Origin: Pseudodesulfovibrio sediminis
GTDB lineage: Bacteria > Desulfobacterota > Desulfovibrionia > Desulfovibrionales > Desulfovibrionaceae
Length of the DNA stretch: 64,000 nucleotides
NCBI RefSeq assembly: GCF_020886695.1
Contig: NZ_AP024485.1
Span: 815,001 to 879,000 of the forward strand
Direction: 5' to 3'
Positions within the stretch are counted from its first letter, which is position 1; each line of letters starts with the position of its first letter. Under the pieces are notes generated by a model. The model saw only the letters and a program-made list of their open reading frames with translations. It made no database searches and was not told the origin of the DNA. Positions 25,724 to 35,017 of this stretch are shown here, in pieces. A program made the translations under genes and the position numbers.

Positions 25724-25750
25724 TCCGGGGGAAGGGCCTCCTCCCCCCGG
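25724..25750 (-). other. GC-rich hairpin between frdB and the fumarase genes
   Basis: CCGGGGG/CCCCCGG arms 17 bases after the frdB stop, with no T tract on the minus strand. It may stabilise the frd mRNA or partly end it. The fumarase genes could have their own promoter in the 240-base gap. Confidence 0.4.
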
Positions 25751-25766
25751 TCGCCTAAGGCATTGT

Positions 25767-26504
25767 CTACTTCTTGAATATTCTCTTTAAGGAAGTAATT
25801 CCCATTTTACGACGCAGGAACCCAAGTTGGTTCTGCAACGGCAAATGCTTGGGACAGACGTCTTCACAGGCGAGCAGGCCCATGCAGCCGAAGATTCCCA
25901 TATCACTGCCAATAATCTCATAATAGTCATGTTCAGACCGCTGATCACGAGGGTCGATCAGGAAACGGGCCACACGATTCAGTGCGGCTGCGCCCATGAA
26001 ATCCTCACGCAGACGGGCTGTTCCGCATGCCGAGATACAGCATCCACATTCTACACACCGCTCCAGTTCGTAGATTTCCACGGCCTGTTTGTTGTCCATG
26101 CGCTCTTCAAGCGCTGTCGGATCAAACTCCTTGTTCGTGTGAATCCAGGATTCTGTTTTGGTGTACATATCGCGGAACCAGGAACCGGTATCCACGGACA
26201 GGTCGCCCACCAGCTTGAAGACCGGCAGGGGTAAAAGCGTTATCTCGCCCGGCAGGTCCTTGGTTTTGGTATGGCACGCCAGACCAGGGCGGCCATTGAT
26301 GACCATGCCGCAGGAGCCACAGATACCCGCACGGCAGCAGAAATCGAACTGCAAAGACGGATCGTGCTCTTCACGGATACGATTGAGCGCAATGAACAGG
26401 GTCATGGAGTCGGTTTCTTCCAGAACGAACTCCTGCATGTGCGGCTCGGACTGTGCATCCTCGGGGTTGTATCGGAATATATTGAATTTCAGTAATCTGG
26501 ACAT
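25767..26504 (-). CDS. frdB: Fumarate reductase iron-sulfur subunit
   Basis: 245 residues. The N-terminal ferredoxin domain has the [2Fe-2S] cysteines (CCRAGICGSCGMVINGRPGLAC, seen as CRAGICGSC then C). The C-terminal domain has [4Fe-4S] CVECGCCISAC and [3Fe-4S] CMGLLACEDVCP motifs. It carries electrons between the haem membrane anchor and the FAD subunit. Its stop-start spacing from frdA is three bases. Length and motif order fit the Wolinella-type enzyme. Confidence 0.95.
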   Translation of the reverse strand: MSRLLKFNIFRYNPEDAQSEPHMQEFVLEETDSMTLFIALNRIREEHDPSLQFDFCCRAGICGSCGMVINGRPGLACHTKTKDLPGEITLLPLPVFKLVGDLSVDTGSWFRDMYTKTESWIHTNKEFDPTALEERMDNKQAVEIYELERCVECGCCISACGTARLREDFMGAAALNRVARFLIDPRDQRSEHDYYEIIGSDMGIFGCMGLLACEDVCPKHLPLQNQLGFLRRKMGITSLKRIFKK

Positions 26505-26507
26505 GCT

Positions 26508-28343
26508 CTATTCCTTCTTGTCGTCGGCGCTGATGATTTCGGAATGTCCGTATCCACGGTCTCCCGGAGGAATCTCCACGGCAACAGTGGCCGGTTCGTA
26601 TTCGAGCGTCGGCAACGTGTCGCCTTCGTTCTTCCAGTAAGCCAGTGTGCGGCTAAGCCAATCGCGATCGTTGCGTGCGGTGAAGTCTTCACGGTTATGC
26701 GAACCACGGGACTCGGTGCGTTGCAGTGCGCCATAGGCGACCATCAAGGCCATCTTGACCTGACCTTCGAGCTTGAGCGCCGAAGCCAGCTCCGGATTCA
26801 CGCCCCTGCCGTCGGACCGGAGCCCCACATTCTTGGCCCTGATCAAAGTATCCTGCAGGGAAGCGACACAGGTCTCCAACCCTTCCTGCGTACGGAAGAT
26901 GTTGGCACCCTTGTGCAGTGCGTCCTGCATGGCCTTGCGGACCTTGTAGACATTCTCAGAACCGTTGGTGCAGTTGATGAGTGCGTCGATTCTTGCCTGC
27001 TGCTTCTTGACTTCGTCATTGATGAGCGAAGTCTTGAACTCGGTCTCGCAGCCCTGGAGGTATTCGGCGATCTTGCGACCGATGATACCACCGGCAACCA
27101 CAGTCTCGGCCAGGGAGTTACCGCCAAGGCGGTTGAACCCGTGCATATCCCAACAAGCGGCCTCACCAGCGGAGAACAAACCTTTGAGCCCGTATGCCGC
27201 GCCATCCTTGTTGGTACGAATGCCACCCATGGAATAATGCTGGGTCGGACGGACCGGAATAAGCTGATGAATGGGGTTGATGCCCAGGAAGGAAGTACAG
27301 ATCTCATACACTTCACGGAGCTTGCCGGTGATGTGTTCCTCACCGAGGTGGCGGATATCCAACCACAAATGCTCACCGTACGAAGATTTGACGCCGTGCC
27401 CCTCGCGCATGTGATAGGTCATCCAGCGGGAGACCACGTCTCGAGAAGCGAGCTCGGCCTTTTCCGGTTCGTACACATCCATGAACCGTTTTTCGTCTAC
27501 ATCGAGCAGCGTACCGCCGTCACCACGACAGCCCTCTGTCACGAGAATATCTGTCGGGACAATGCCTGTGGGATGAAACTGCACGGCTTCCATGTTGCCC
27601 ATGGGCACCACGCCGGTATCGACGCACATGGTGTGCGCTCCACCGTCACAGATAACCGCATTGGTGGTGTTCGGGTAAATGCGTCCGAAACCACCGGCAG
27701 CGATCATGGTCGCCTTGGACAGATATATCAGCAGCTCGCCTGTGCGCAGACAGCGGGCGACCACGCCATAGCAGGTTTCGCCATCCTGAAGCAGCGCAAT
27801 GGCTTCGGTTTTGTCGTGAACTTCGACACCCATCTGGGCGCAACGGTTGTCCATGGTACACATGACCGCATGGCCTGTACCATCCGAAGTATAGCAGGTA
27901 CGCCATTTGGCTGTGCCGCCAAAGGAGCGGGCCATGATTAGCCCTTCCTTGTCTTCGGCTTCTATCTTTTCAAACTGCTTGCCGCCCTTGTAATAAATGG
28001 ACTTGCCGGGAACGACACGGTTCCAGGGCACGCCCCAATGGGCAAGGCGGCGCATTTCTATGGGAGCGGCGTCTGCGAACAGACGGGCCACTTCCTGATC
28101 ACAGCCCCAGTCAGAGCCTTTGACAGTGTCGGCAAAGTGAACATCAGGGCAATCGCCTTCTCCCATGACGGAGTTGCCGAGCGAGGCCTGCATGCCCCCC
28201 TGAGCAGCCGAGGAATGGGACCGGCGAGCCGGAACAAGGCTTAAACAGATGGCGGAGAATCCGGCGTCTGCCGCTTCAACAGCAGCGCGTTCGCCCGCCA
28301 GACCTGCGCCGACAACGAGAAAATCGGTGTAAATAGTCTGCAT
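26508..28343 (-). CDS. frdA: Fumarate reductase/succinate dehydrogenase flavoprotein subunit
   Basis: 611 residues from ATG 28343 behind GGAG. The FAD-binding motif is VVGAGLAGERAAVEAAD. The FAD-linking histidine is in HSSAAQGGMQASLG. Substrate-site residues appear in QFHPTGIV, TEGCRGDGG and HGFNRLGGNSL, and the C-terminal RTESRGSHNREDF motif is present. It reduces fumarate to succinate (or the reverse) on the cytoplasmic face. The frdC-frdA-frdB order is that of epsilonproteobacterial and Desulfovibrio quinol:fumarate reductases. Confidence 0.95.
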   Translation of the reverse strand: MQTIYTDFLVVGAGLAGERAAVEAADAGFSAICLSLVPARRSHSSAAQGGMQASLGNSVMGEGDCPDVHFADTVKGSDWGCDQEVARLFADAAPIEMRRLAHWGVPWNRVVPGKSIYYKGGKQFEKIEAEDKEGLIMARSFGGTAKWRTCYTSDGTGHAVMCTMDNRCAQMGVEVHDKTEAIALLQDGETCYGVVARCLRTGELLIYLSKATMIAAGGFGRIYPNTTNAVICDGGAHTMCVDTGVVPMGNMEAVQFHPTGIVPTDILVTEGCRGDGGTLLDVDEKRFMDVYEPEKAELASRDVVSRWMTYHMREGHGVKSSYGEHLWLDIRHLGEEHITGKLREVYEICTSFLGINPIHQLIPVRPTQHYSMGGIRTNKDGAAYGLKGLFSAGEAACWDMHGFNRLGGNSLAETVVAGGIIGRKIAEYLQGCETEFKTSLINDEVKKQQARIDALINCTNGSENVYKVRKAMQDALHKGANIFRTQEGLETCVASLQDTLIRAKNVGLRSDGRGVNPELASALKLEGQVKMALMVAYGALQRTESRGSHNREDFTARNDRDWLSRTLAYWKNEGDTLPTLEYEPATVAVEIPPGDRGYGHSEIISADDKKE

Positions 28344-28356
28344 GGCTAATTCTCCG

Positions 28357-29007
28357 TTAGTTGATCGCCAGGAACAGGAACCGGGCCAGTGTGATGAGAC
28401 CGATTGCAATGAACATCAGGGTCAACAGGTTCTCGCCCCGCTTGAACCTGTCACGATCCTTGGTTTTCACAAAGCCCCACTTCACGCCGATGCGATAAAA
28501 TCCGATACCCACATGGAGTTCGGCCAGCGGCAGAAGGAAAAGATAAAAAACGGCCCAGAATCCACTCTGAATACGAGCGGCAGACTTGACGGCGGTAATG
28601 GGCAGGTCAGTCAGGACAACCCACATGTGGATGGATCCCATGACCAGAATGATCATGGCGGACACAGCCTGCACAACCCACAACCAGGTATCGCCGTGAT
28701 GCAGCATGCGTGCGTGCTGCCAGATGGTCTTCTGACCATCCATACGGAAAGGTATCTTCCTGGCTGCGAGCACGAAGTGCGTTAGAAAAACGAGAAAAAT
28801 GAGCGGGCCGCCCACTTGGGCCATGCCAGTAGCCTCAAAGAAATGCGCGATGGCATCCATTACTTTGGGGCTGATGACGACACTTGAAACCAGGAGCATG
28901 TGGCACCACATGAACAAAATCAGGCTGACGCCGGACAGCATCTGAAGCCAGTCCAATGCGCCATCCCACTTCCCGGATTTGCCAGCTGGTGCGTAACTGA
29001 TGGACAT
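28357..29007 (-). CDS. frdC: Fumarate reductase di-haem cytochrome b subunit
   Basis: 216 residues, five membrane helices. Histidines 36, 77, 127 and 165, each within a helix (WCHML, LTHFVL, SIHMWV, ELHVG), fit the four axial ligands of the two haem b groups. Glu163, two residues before His165, occupies the place of the E-pathway glutamate (Glu180 next to His182) of Wolinella FrdC, which carries protons across the membrane. It oxidises or reduces menaquinone. It is the first gene of the operon. Confidence 0.93.
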   Translation of the reverse strand: MSISYAPAGKSGKWDGALDWLQMLSGVSLILFMWCHMLLVSSVVISPKVMDAIAHFFEATGMAQVGGPLIFLVFLTHFVLAARKIPFRMDGQKTIWQHARMLHHGDTWLWVVQAVSAMIILVMGSIHMWVVLTDLPITAVKSAARIQSGFWAVFYLFLLPLAELHVGIGFYRIGVKWGFVKTKDRDRFKRGENLLTLMFIAIGLITLARFLFLAIN

Positions 29008-29443
29008 TCAATCCCTCCATTTTGTAGAACACAAAAGACCCTAGACAATTGAGTAAACCTATGCCTGACAAAAGATTTTTGTCAACATCCTGACGAAATT
29101 CAAAACAGCTAATCTCCTTGTTTTTCAGCCGACAAAAGCCAAAAAAGGTTATTGATTGCACGGTCAAACAACATTTTTCTTTGATGGAAAATTTTTTTTG
29201 TTTTTTTGATAAAAACACTGCTGAAAACAACAATTGAAACCGTGAACGTATTTTTTTACATTTCCGAACGGATAACTGTTTTCATTTGCCCCCTGCTCGG
29301 TTAGTGTCTTTCCCTGCTTTGAAACATGACACGTTCATACCTTGCCTCCGCTCAAATCATACTTATCGTATAATGATGTACTTCTTTTTGTATGACGCGA
29401 CTACACCGTTTGATACGGTCGACCAATATGGAGAAAACCCCCT
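29008..29443. other. Divergent intergenic region between frd and an M16 protease
   Basis: 436 bases with no gene. It contains the candidate frd promoter and operator, several long A/T runs around 29160-29250, and a perfect TATAAT at 29369-29374 that could be the -10 of the protease gene, although no matching -35 lies at the right spacing. Confidence 0.6.
29056..29085 (-). promoter_or_regulatory. Candidate frd promoter with overlapping palindromic operator
   Basis: Minus-strand TTGACA (complement of 29080-29085), an 18-base spacer and TAGGTT (complement of 29056-29061). The 19-base perfect palindrome TGACAAAA-GAT-TTTTGTCA (29066-29084) covers the -35 and spacer, a typical repressor position. 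Confidence 0.5.
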
Positions 29444-32161
29444 ATGTTCAGAAAACTCCTGTTGCTGGCAGGCGTCTTCATGCTCCTGACCAGCTGCCAA
29501 AAGACACTTATGAAAAAAAACGAATCAACTGATCTTGCTCCCCCTGTCGCCGCTAAATCTCTCTTTGCTGTTGAACAGCTCCCATCGTTGGACGGCCAGG
29601 AGAAAGGCAAAACCCATTTGGTCAAACTGAAAAACGGCCTCACGGTCCTGATCAAGGAAGATGACCGTTTTCCGCTGGTAAATGTTCGCCTGTATGTCCA
29701 CGCGGGCAGCGCCTACGAGACCCCCCAAATCGCAGGGCTGAGCCATCTCCTTGAACATATGGTCTTCAAGGGCACGGACAAACGCGGCGTGGGCCAATCC
29801 GCCATGGATATTGAATCCGTTGGCGGCAGCCTCAATGCCGGTACCAGCTTTGACTACACTGTCTATTATGTGGAAGTCCCCGACGATCAGCTCTCCCTCG
29901 GTCTCGACGTGGTCACGGACATGGTCTTCAATCCCGCCATTGACCCCACTGAGCTTGAAAGCGAGAAAAAAGTGGTCATCGAGGAACTGCAACGGGGCGA
30001 AGACACCGCTACCAGCAAGGTCTTCAAGACCCTGCAGGGCATGATCTGGCCTGACACCACCTATGAATGGCCCATCATCGGCTTCAAGGATACGGTTCAG
30101 GGCATCAGCCGGGACGATATCAAGAATTACATCGCCTCCAACTATCAGCCGCAATCCATGCTGCTGGCCGTGGTCGGCAAGGTCGATCCCGACCAGGTGC
30201 TGGCTCAGGTCGAAAGCATGCTCGGCGATCTGGAAAACACCCGCCCCCTCACCCCTGTTGAAACAATCCCTGTTCCCGCTGTCGGCTCTGGCCCGCAGGT
30301 GGTCAAGCTCTCCGGCGAATGGAACAAGGTATACATGGGCGCGGCGTTCCCCATCCCTCATGGCGCATCCACTGAGGTCGTCGGGCTCGATCTGCTGGCG
30401 CAGATGATGGGTGGCGATGACACCTCACGCCTGTACCGCACCTTCAAATACGAAAAGGGGTTGGTGGACGATATCTCCATGTCCCTGCTGCCACTTGAAC
30501 GCGGCGGCTTTTTGTACGTCTTTGCCACGCTGGATGAAGACAAGGTCGATGAGTTCTGGAAGGAACTGACAGCGGAAATGGCGTCATTCGATCCCATGGA
30601 CTTCACTGACCGCGAAATCGACCGCGCCCGTCTCAATCTGGAAACATCGCTGTTCCTGTCCAAGGAGACCCTGTCCGGTTTGGCGAGCAAAGTCTCTTAC
30701 CTGGAATTCTTTGAAGACGGTGAACAGTCCGAAGAGAACTACCTGTATCAGCTGCATCAGATAACCCGCTCGGAAATGAAGGAGCTGTACAACAAATACG
30801 TCCGCTCCGATCAGCTTTCCCTGGCCGTGCTCACGCCTGAAACATCCAAGCTTTCGGCTGACAACCTGATAGCCATCACCAAAGACCAGTGGCCGCTCAA
30901 AGAGGCCGTGGCCAAGGCAGCCGAAACAAAAACCGCGACTAAAACCACGGAAATAGCCCTGCCTGGCGGCAGCAAACTCGTGCTCCTGCCCGACGCCACC
31001 CTGCCGTACACTGCCATGAGCATGTATTGGACAGGTGGCGATGGCGAATTGACGCCCGACCAACAGGGGCTGGCTGCATTGACGGCCAAGACCCTGACCC
31101 GCGGCAATCTCAGGATGAATGCGACGGAAATGCAGGACTTCCTGTCCGATCATGCAGCCAGTATCGGTTCAACGGCCGGACGCAATGTCTTTGCCCTGGA
31201 GGCCAAGTTTCCCACACGATTCACCCACGAGGTTCTCCCGGTTCTGACAGACACGTTGACCTCTCCTGCCTTTGAGGAAACAGAGATCACGCGGGCCAAG
31301 CAGGATCAGATTTCGGCCATCAAACGACGTGAGGATCGTGCCCTTGGCCTGGCTTTCCGCCACCTCTTTCCCTACCTGTACAAGACCGGGCCATACGCCC
31401 TGTTGCATCAGGGAACCCCGGAAGGAGTGGAAGCATTCACAGCGTCAGACATCATCCGTTTCTGGAATCGTCAGTCCATGCAGTCCTTTACCCTGGCTGT
31501 TTGCGGTCAGTTCGATCAGGCGGCCATTGAAGCATTTGCCAAGAGAATTGCCGAAACCCTGACGGCTCCCGGACAACAGTACACATTCACCACCCCGGAA
31601 TGGGGCAAGGAAATGGCAACGACAATGCACCTGCCAGGGCGCAACCAGTCGCACATCATCATGGCCTTTCCCGTACCGGGCAAGACGAACCTGAAGACGT
31701 CTGCCGAACTGGAAACGCTCAAGGCGTGCCTGTCCGGCCAAAGCGGGCTGCTCTTCCGCGACCTGCGAGACAAACAGGGACTGGCCTATACGGTGACCTC
31801 TCTACTCTGGCAGTCAAAGAACACCGGTTTCATTGCCCTGTATATCGGCACGAACCCCGAAAAGATCGATCAGTCCATGGACGGATTCAAAAAGGTTCTG
31901 GCTGACCTCGCCGCCACTCCGCTTCCCGAGGAGGAGCTGATCCGAGCACGTAACATCCTGATCGGAGACTACTATCAGGGCCACCAATCCCTGATCTCCC
32001 GCTCACGCGAGGCGGCCGTCCTCATGGCTCGCGGCTTTGACCGCGATCACGAGGAGAAGCTCATAGAGCAGGCCAAGGACGTGACTCCAAAGCAACTGCA
32101 GGAACTGGTTCAGCAATACATGTCGCCGGACAAGGCGTATGTGATGACCATCACTCCCTAA
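29444..32161 (+). CDS. M16-family zinc protease, lipoprotein
   Basis: 905 residues. The lipoprotein signal ends LLTSC (Cys18). The N-terminal half has the inverted zinc motif H101LLEH105, and the distal glutamate is in ESEKKVVIEEL. The second half repeats the M16 fold without a zinc motif (SDHAASIGSTAGRN at the matching place), as in pitrilysin-type enzymes with one active and one inactive half. It likely cleaves short peptides or misfolded proteins in the periplasm. A monocistronic unit closed by a terminator at 32168. Confidence 0.9.
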   Translation: MFRKLLLLAGVFMLLTSCQKTLMKKNESTDLAPPVAAKSLFAVEQLPSLDGQEKGKTHLVKLKNGLTVLIKEDDRFPLVNVRLYVHAGSAYETPQIAGLSHLLEHMVFKGTDKRGVGQSAMDIESVGGSLNAGTSFDYTVYYVEVPDDQLSLGLDVVTDMVFNPAIDPTELESEKKVVIEELQRGEDTATSKVFKTLQGMIWPDTTYEWPIIGFKDTVQGISRDDIKNYIASNYQPQSMLLAVVGKVDPDQVLAQVESMLGDLENTRPLTPVETIPVPAVGSGPQVVKLSGEWNKVYMGAAFPIPHGASTEVVGLDLLAQMMGGDDTSRLYRTFKYEKGLVDDISMSLLPLERGGFLYVFATLDEDKVDEFWKELTAEMASFDPMDFTDREIDRARLNLETSLFLSKETLSGLASKVSYLEFFEDGEQSEENYLYQLHQITRSEMKELYNKYVRSDQLSLAVLTPETSKLSADNLIAITKDQWPLKEAVAKAAETKTATKTTEIALPGGSKLVLLPDATLPYTAMSMYWTGGDGELTPDQQGLAALTAKTLTRGNLRMNATEMQDFLSDHAASIGSTAGRNVFALEAKFPTRFTHEVLPVLTDTLTSPAFEETEITRAKQDQISAIKRREDRALGLAFRHLFPYLYKTGPYALLHQGTPEGVEAFTASDIIRFWNRQSMQSFTLAVCGQFDQAAIEAFAKRIAETLTAPGQQYTFTTPEWGKEMATTMHLPGRNQSHIIMAFPVPGKTNLKTSAELETLKACLSGQSGLLFRDLRDKQGLAYTVTSLLWQSKNTGFIALYIGTNPEKIDQSMDGFKKVLADLAATPLPEEELIRARNILIGDYYQGHQSLISRSREAAVLMARGFDRDHEEKLIEQAKDVTPKQLQELVQQYMSPDKAYVMTITP

Positions 32162-32167
32162 ATAAAC

Positions 32168-32200
32168 AAGGGGAAGCCGAGCTGTCGGCTTCCCCTTTTC
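32168..32200 (+). terminator. Intrinsic terminator
   Basis: AAGGGGAAGCCGA/TCGGCTTCCCCTT hairpin seven bases after the protease stop, followed by TTCCC and more Ts. Confidence 0.85.
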
Positions 32201-32318
32201 CCGGTCTTTTTTTCAGAGAATAGCCCCTCCATCCGCTCGCAATGCTTGCCCCCGCTCCCTTGGTGCGGTACACAAAGTGGACATTATTGCAGTACGTTTT
32301 CACAGAAAGAGGATACAC

Positions 32319-32654
32319 ATGGCGCTTATTTTCGGTTCGCCCAAGAAGCAGGCTGACAAGGACGATATACGCAACGACCAACGGTTGAATCTGGCCAAGG
32401 ACATGTATATGGCCGGCAAGATGAAGATCATGACCACCGAGACCGTTCCGGGGCGGGAGATTCAGTCCGCCTTCGGCCTCATCGTCTGCCGCAGCTACGT
32501 TTTTGACAACGCATTCTACGGACTCATGGCACAGGCCGTGGACGTCAATGCAGACGCCATCATCGGCTACCGCGAGACCGTGGCATTCCATCCCGAGGGC
32601 GACAAGTACTACTCCTGCTACGGGACTGCCGTCCGTATGAAAAAGGTCAAGTAA
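32319..32654 (+). CDS. YbjQ-like (UPF0145/heavy-metal-binding-type) protein
   Basis: 111 residues from ATG 32319, preceded by AGAGGA. Residues 28-110 follow the YbjQ/UPF0145 pattern: MTTETVPGREIQSAFGLIVC, then a helix with NAFYGLMAQAV and NADAIIGYRETV. These small proteins form a ring-like pentamer in known structures, and their function is unclear. It lies three bases before the DUF2238 gene and is probably cotranscribed with it. Confidence 0.7.
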   Translation: MALIFGSPKKQADKDDIRNDQRLNLAKDMYMAGKMKIMTTETVPGREIQSAFGLIVCRSYVFDNAFYGLMAQAVDVNADAIIGYRETVAFHPEGDKYYSCYGTAVRMKKVK

Positions 32655-32657
32655 ACC

Positions 32658-33269
32658 ATGACCCAATCCACCTTCTCACACTATTTCCCACACGGACTGG
32701 CCATAACCTACGCCATCTTCTGGGCGATTCTGGCTGTCAATCCAGTTATGCGTGATGTCTGGTGGGCCGAGAACATTCCCCTCATGGGCGTGTTCGCTCT
32801 GCTGGTAGTGACCTACAAAAATTTCCGGTTTTCCAACCTCGCCTATGCGTTGATGTCCATCTGGCTGATACTGCACACCATTGGCGGGCACTACACCTTT
32901 GCCAATGTCCCGTTCGACTTCTTCACGGATCTGTTCGGCTTCGAGCGCAATCACTTCGACCGCCTGGGGCATTACTCCATCGGTTTTTATGCGTTCCCCA
33001 TAGCAGAATACTTGACGCGCAAGAATCTGGCGCGACCGGTGATCGTCTACCTCTTCGGCCTGTTCGCCATCATGGCGTTGGCCGCTGGATATGAAATTAT
33101 CGAATGGTGGTACGCCGTATTGGCCGGCGGCGAGGCCGGAATCGAATTCCTCGGCTCCCAGGGCGACATCTGGGACGCACAGACAGACATGCTCGCGGAC
33201 ACCCTCGGTGCAGTGACAACGCTGATACTCTTCTACTTTTTCGGCATCAAACCGAACGAGCAGTCCTAG
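32658..33269 (+). CDS. DUF2238 membrane protein (YjdF-like)
   Basis: 203 residues with five to six membrane helices. The conserved HTIGGHYTFANVPFD, ERNHFDRLGHYSIGFYAFPI (key part RNHFDRLGHYSIG) and QGDIWDAQTDMLADTLGA segments define DUF2238. The function of the family is unknown. The last codons overlap the 3' end of convergent aroC by four bases. Confidence 0.85.
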   Translation: MTQSTFSHYFPHGLAITYAIFWAILAVNPVMRDVWWAENIPLMGVFALLVVTYKNFRFSNLAYALMSIWLILHTIGGHYTFANVPFDFFTDLFGFERNHFDRLGHYSIGFYAFPIAEYLTRKNLARPVIVYLFGLFAIMALAAGYEIIEWWYAVLAGGEAGIEFLGSQGDIWDAQTDMLADTLGAVTTLILFYFFGIKPNEQS

Positions 33270-34330
33270 TCCCGAACGCCCAAACGACGATCCAACAGAA
33301 GCAGATCCGCGATGGTCAACGCCATCATGGATTTCAACACCGGATTGATGCGCGGAATCGCGCTGATGTCGTGACGCCCACCGACCATGATGAAAGTAGG
33401 CTCACCCTTGGTGGTCACGGTCTGCTGTTCCTGCAAAATTGACGGAATGGGTTTGACGTAGGCCCGCGCAATGACATCCTGACCGGATGAAATACCGCCA
33501 AGAATACCGCCAGCATTATTGGACAGGAATCCGTTCTCATCGAGATTGTCATTATTAAGGGAACCACGTGACCGAGCCGCTTCACAGCCGGAGCCGATCT
33601 CGACTCCCTTGACCGCACCAACACACATGAGCGCCTGCGCGATACGCCCGTCGAACTTGCCGAACACAGGCTCACCAAGGCCAACAGGCAGGCCTGTGGC
33701 CCGAATCTCGACAACGCCACCAAGCGTGTCCTCTTCATCGCGGACCTCGGTGATATGCTTTTCCCACGCCGGGATAATATCCGGGTCAGGACTGAAATAG
33801 GGACGGTCCTGCGCGCCTTCGTAGTCTTTGATCTCCGCCTTGATACCGCCATATTCGACCGTGTACGCGTAAATGGAGATACCTTCCGTGCGCAGCAACT
33901 CCTGCGCGATGGCGCCACCGGCCACGCGGGATACGGTCTCGCGTCCAGAAGAACGACCGCCGCCGCGATAGTCGCGGAAGCCATACTTGGCGTTGTAGGT
34001 GAAATCTGCATGTCCGGGCCGGAATACATCCTTGATCTTGGAATAATCATGAGAACGCTGGTTGGTGTTCTCAATGTAAAAACCGATGGAAGTGCCGGTG
34101 GTCTTGCCTTCGAACACACCGGAAAGGATTTTAATCTGATCAGGCTCTTTGCGGGTGGTTGAAGCCAGACCGCCCTGACCGGGTTTACGTTTGTCCAACT
34201 CCAACTGGATCATGGACTCATCCAGCGGAATACCTGCCGGACACCCGTCCACAACCCCGCCCAGACCGGGACCATGAGACTCACCAAAGGTGGTCAGACG
34301 AAAGACGTTTCCAAAGGTATTACCGCTCAT
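33266..34330 (-). CDS. aroC: Chorismate synthase
   Basis: 354 residues. Signatures are GNTFGNVFRLTTFGESHG at the start, GRSSGRETVSRVAGGAIA, and HDISAIPRINPVLKSMMALTIAD near the end. It converts EPSP to chorismate with reduced FMN, the last step of the shikimate pathway. ATG 34330 has GGGAG at a good distance, whereas the in-frame GTG two codons earlier lies on the site itself. The gene ends the aroK-ktrB-ktrA-aroC run; ktrA stops nine bases upstream. Confidence 0.96.
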   Translation of the reverse strand: MSGNTFGNVFRLTTFGESHGPGLGGVVDGCPAGIPLDESMIQLELDKRKPGQGGLASTTRKEPDQIKILSGVFEGKTTGTSIGFYIENTNQRSHDYSKIKDVFRPGHADFTYNAKYGFRDYRGGGRSSGRETVSRVAGGAIAQELLRTEGISIYAYTVEYGGIKAEIKDYEGAQDRPYFSPDPDIIPAWEKHITEVRDEEDTLGGVVEIRATGLPVGLGEPVFGKFDGRIAQALMCVGAVKGVEIGSGCEAARSRGSLNNDNLDENGFLSNNAGGILGGISSGQDVIARAYVKPIPSILQEQQTVTTKGEPTFIMVGGRHDISAIPRINPVLKSMMALTIADLLLLDRRLGVRD

Positions 34331-34339
34331 ATCCACTCC

Positions 34340-34999
34340 CTAGAAATTTTCTATTTGCATCATGTCTTCGGCCTTGCCGAGCATGACCAACACATCACCC
34401 TGCTCCAAAGCCCTGTCTGCCTGGGGCACAAACCGGAACTCGGATTCACCTGAATGACGGAAAGCAATGACCTGAACATTGAAAGTATTGGTCAAATCAA
34501 GATCACGCAAGTTCTTTCCGGTCCACTTATCCACAACGATTTCGCGGGTGACCACGTTCTTGCCCAATCCGAAATATTCCTGAATGCCCGGGGCCACGAG
34601 GCGATGGGCCAATTGGAACGCGACAAACGCCTCGGGAAAGACGACAAACGGCACGCCGAGCTTGTACAGCACCCGCTCGTGTTCTTCACTGATCGCCTTG
34701 ACCCAGATGTTCTTCACGCCCATGGCCTGCAGATTCAGGACAACCAGAATGGAGGCCTCCATGGAACTGCCGGTAGAGACAATGACCTTGTCCAGATCCT
34801 GAAATCCGGCTTGCGCCAGGGCTTTTTCATCGGTGGCATCCAGCTCGTATACCTGGGCCAGAAGATCCTGCGCGCGCCGAACGTTGTCCTCACGCCTGTC
34901 TACCCCAACAACATCACACCCAAGTTCAGTTAACGCCTTGGCAAAGGCGAACCCAAACTTGCCCAGCCCGATGACACCGACTTCCTTGCTTGCCAACAT
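34340..34999 (-). CDS. ktrA: Potassium uptake regulatory subunit KtrA (TrkA-type RCK)
   Basis: 219 residues. An RCK_N Rossmann domain begins VGVIGLGKFGFAFAKAL (GxGxxG) with an acidic end of strand two (GVDRRE). It is followed by an RCK_C domain from about residue 140. One RCK pair per chain matches KtrA, not the double TrkA. It binds nucleotides and gates the membrane channel encoded just upstream (ktrB). It lies between ktrB and aroC on the minus strand with short gaps. Confidence 0.92.
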   Translation of the reverse strand: MLASKEVGVIGLGKFGFAFAKALTELGCDVVGVDRREDNVRRAQDLLAQVYELDATDEKALAQAGFQDLDKVIVSTGSSMEASILVVLNLQAMGVKNIWVKAISEEHERVLYKLGVPFVVFPEAFVAFQLAHRLVAPGIQEYFGLGKNVVTREIVVDKWTGKNLRDLDLTNTFNVQVIAFRHSGESEFRFVPQADRALEQGDVLVMLGKAEDMMQIENF

Positions 35000-35017
35000 A
35001 ATCTCTCTCCTTGAAAT

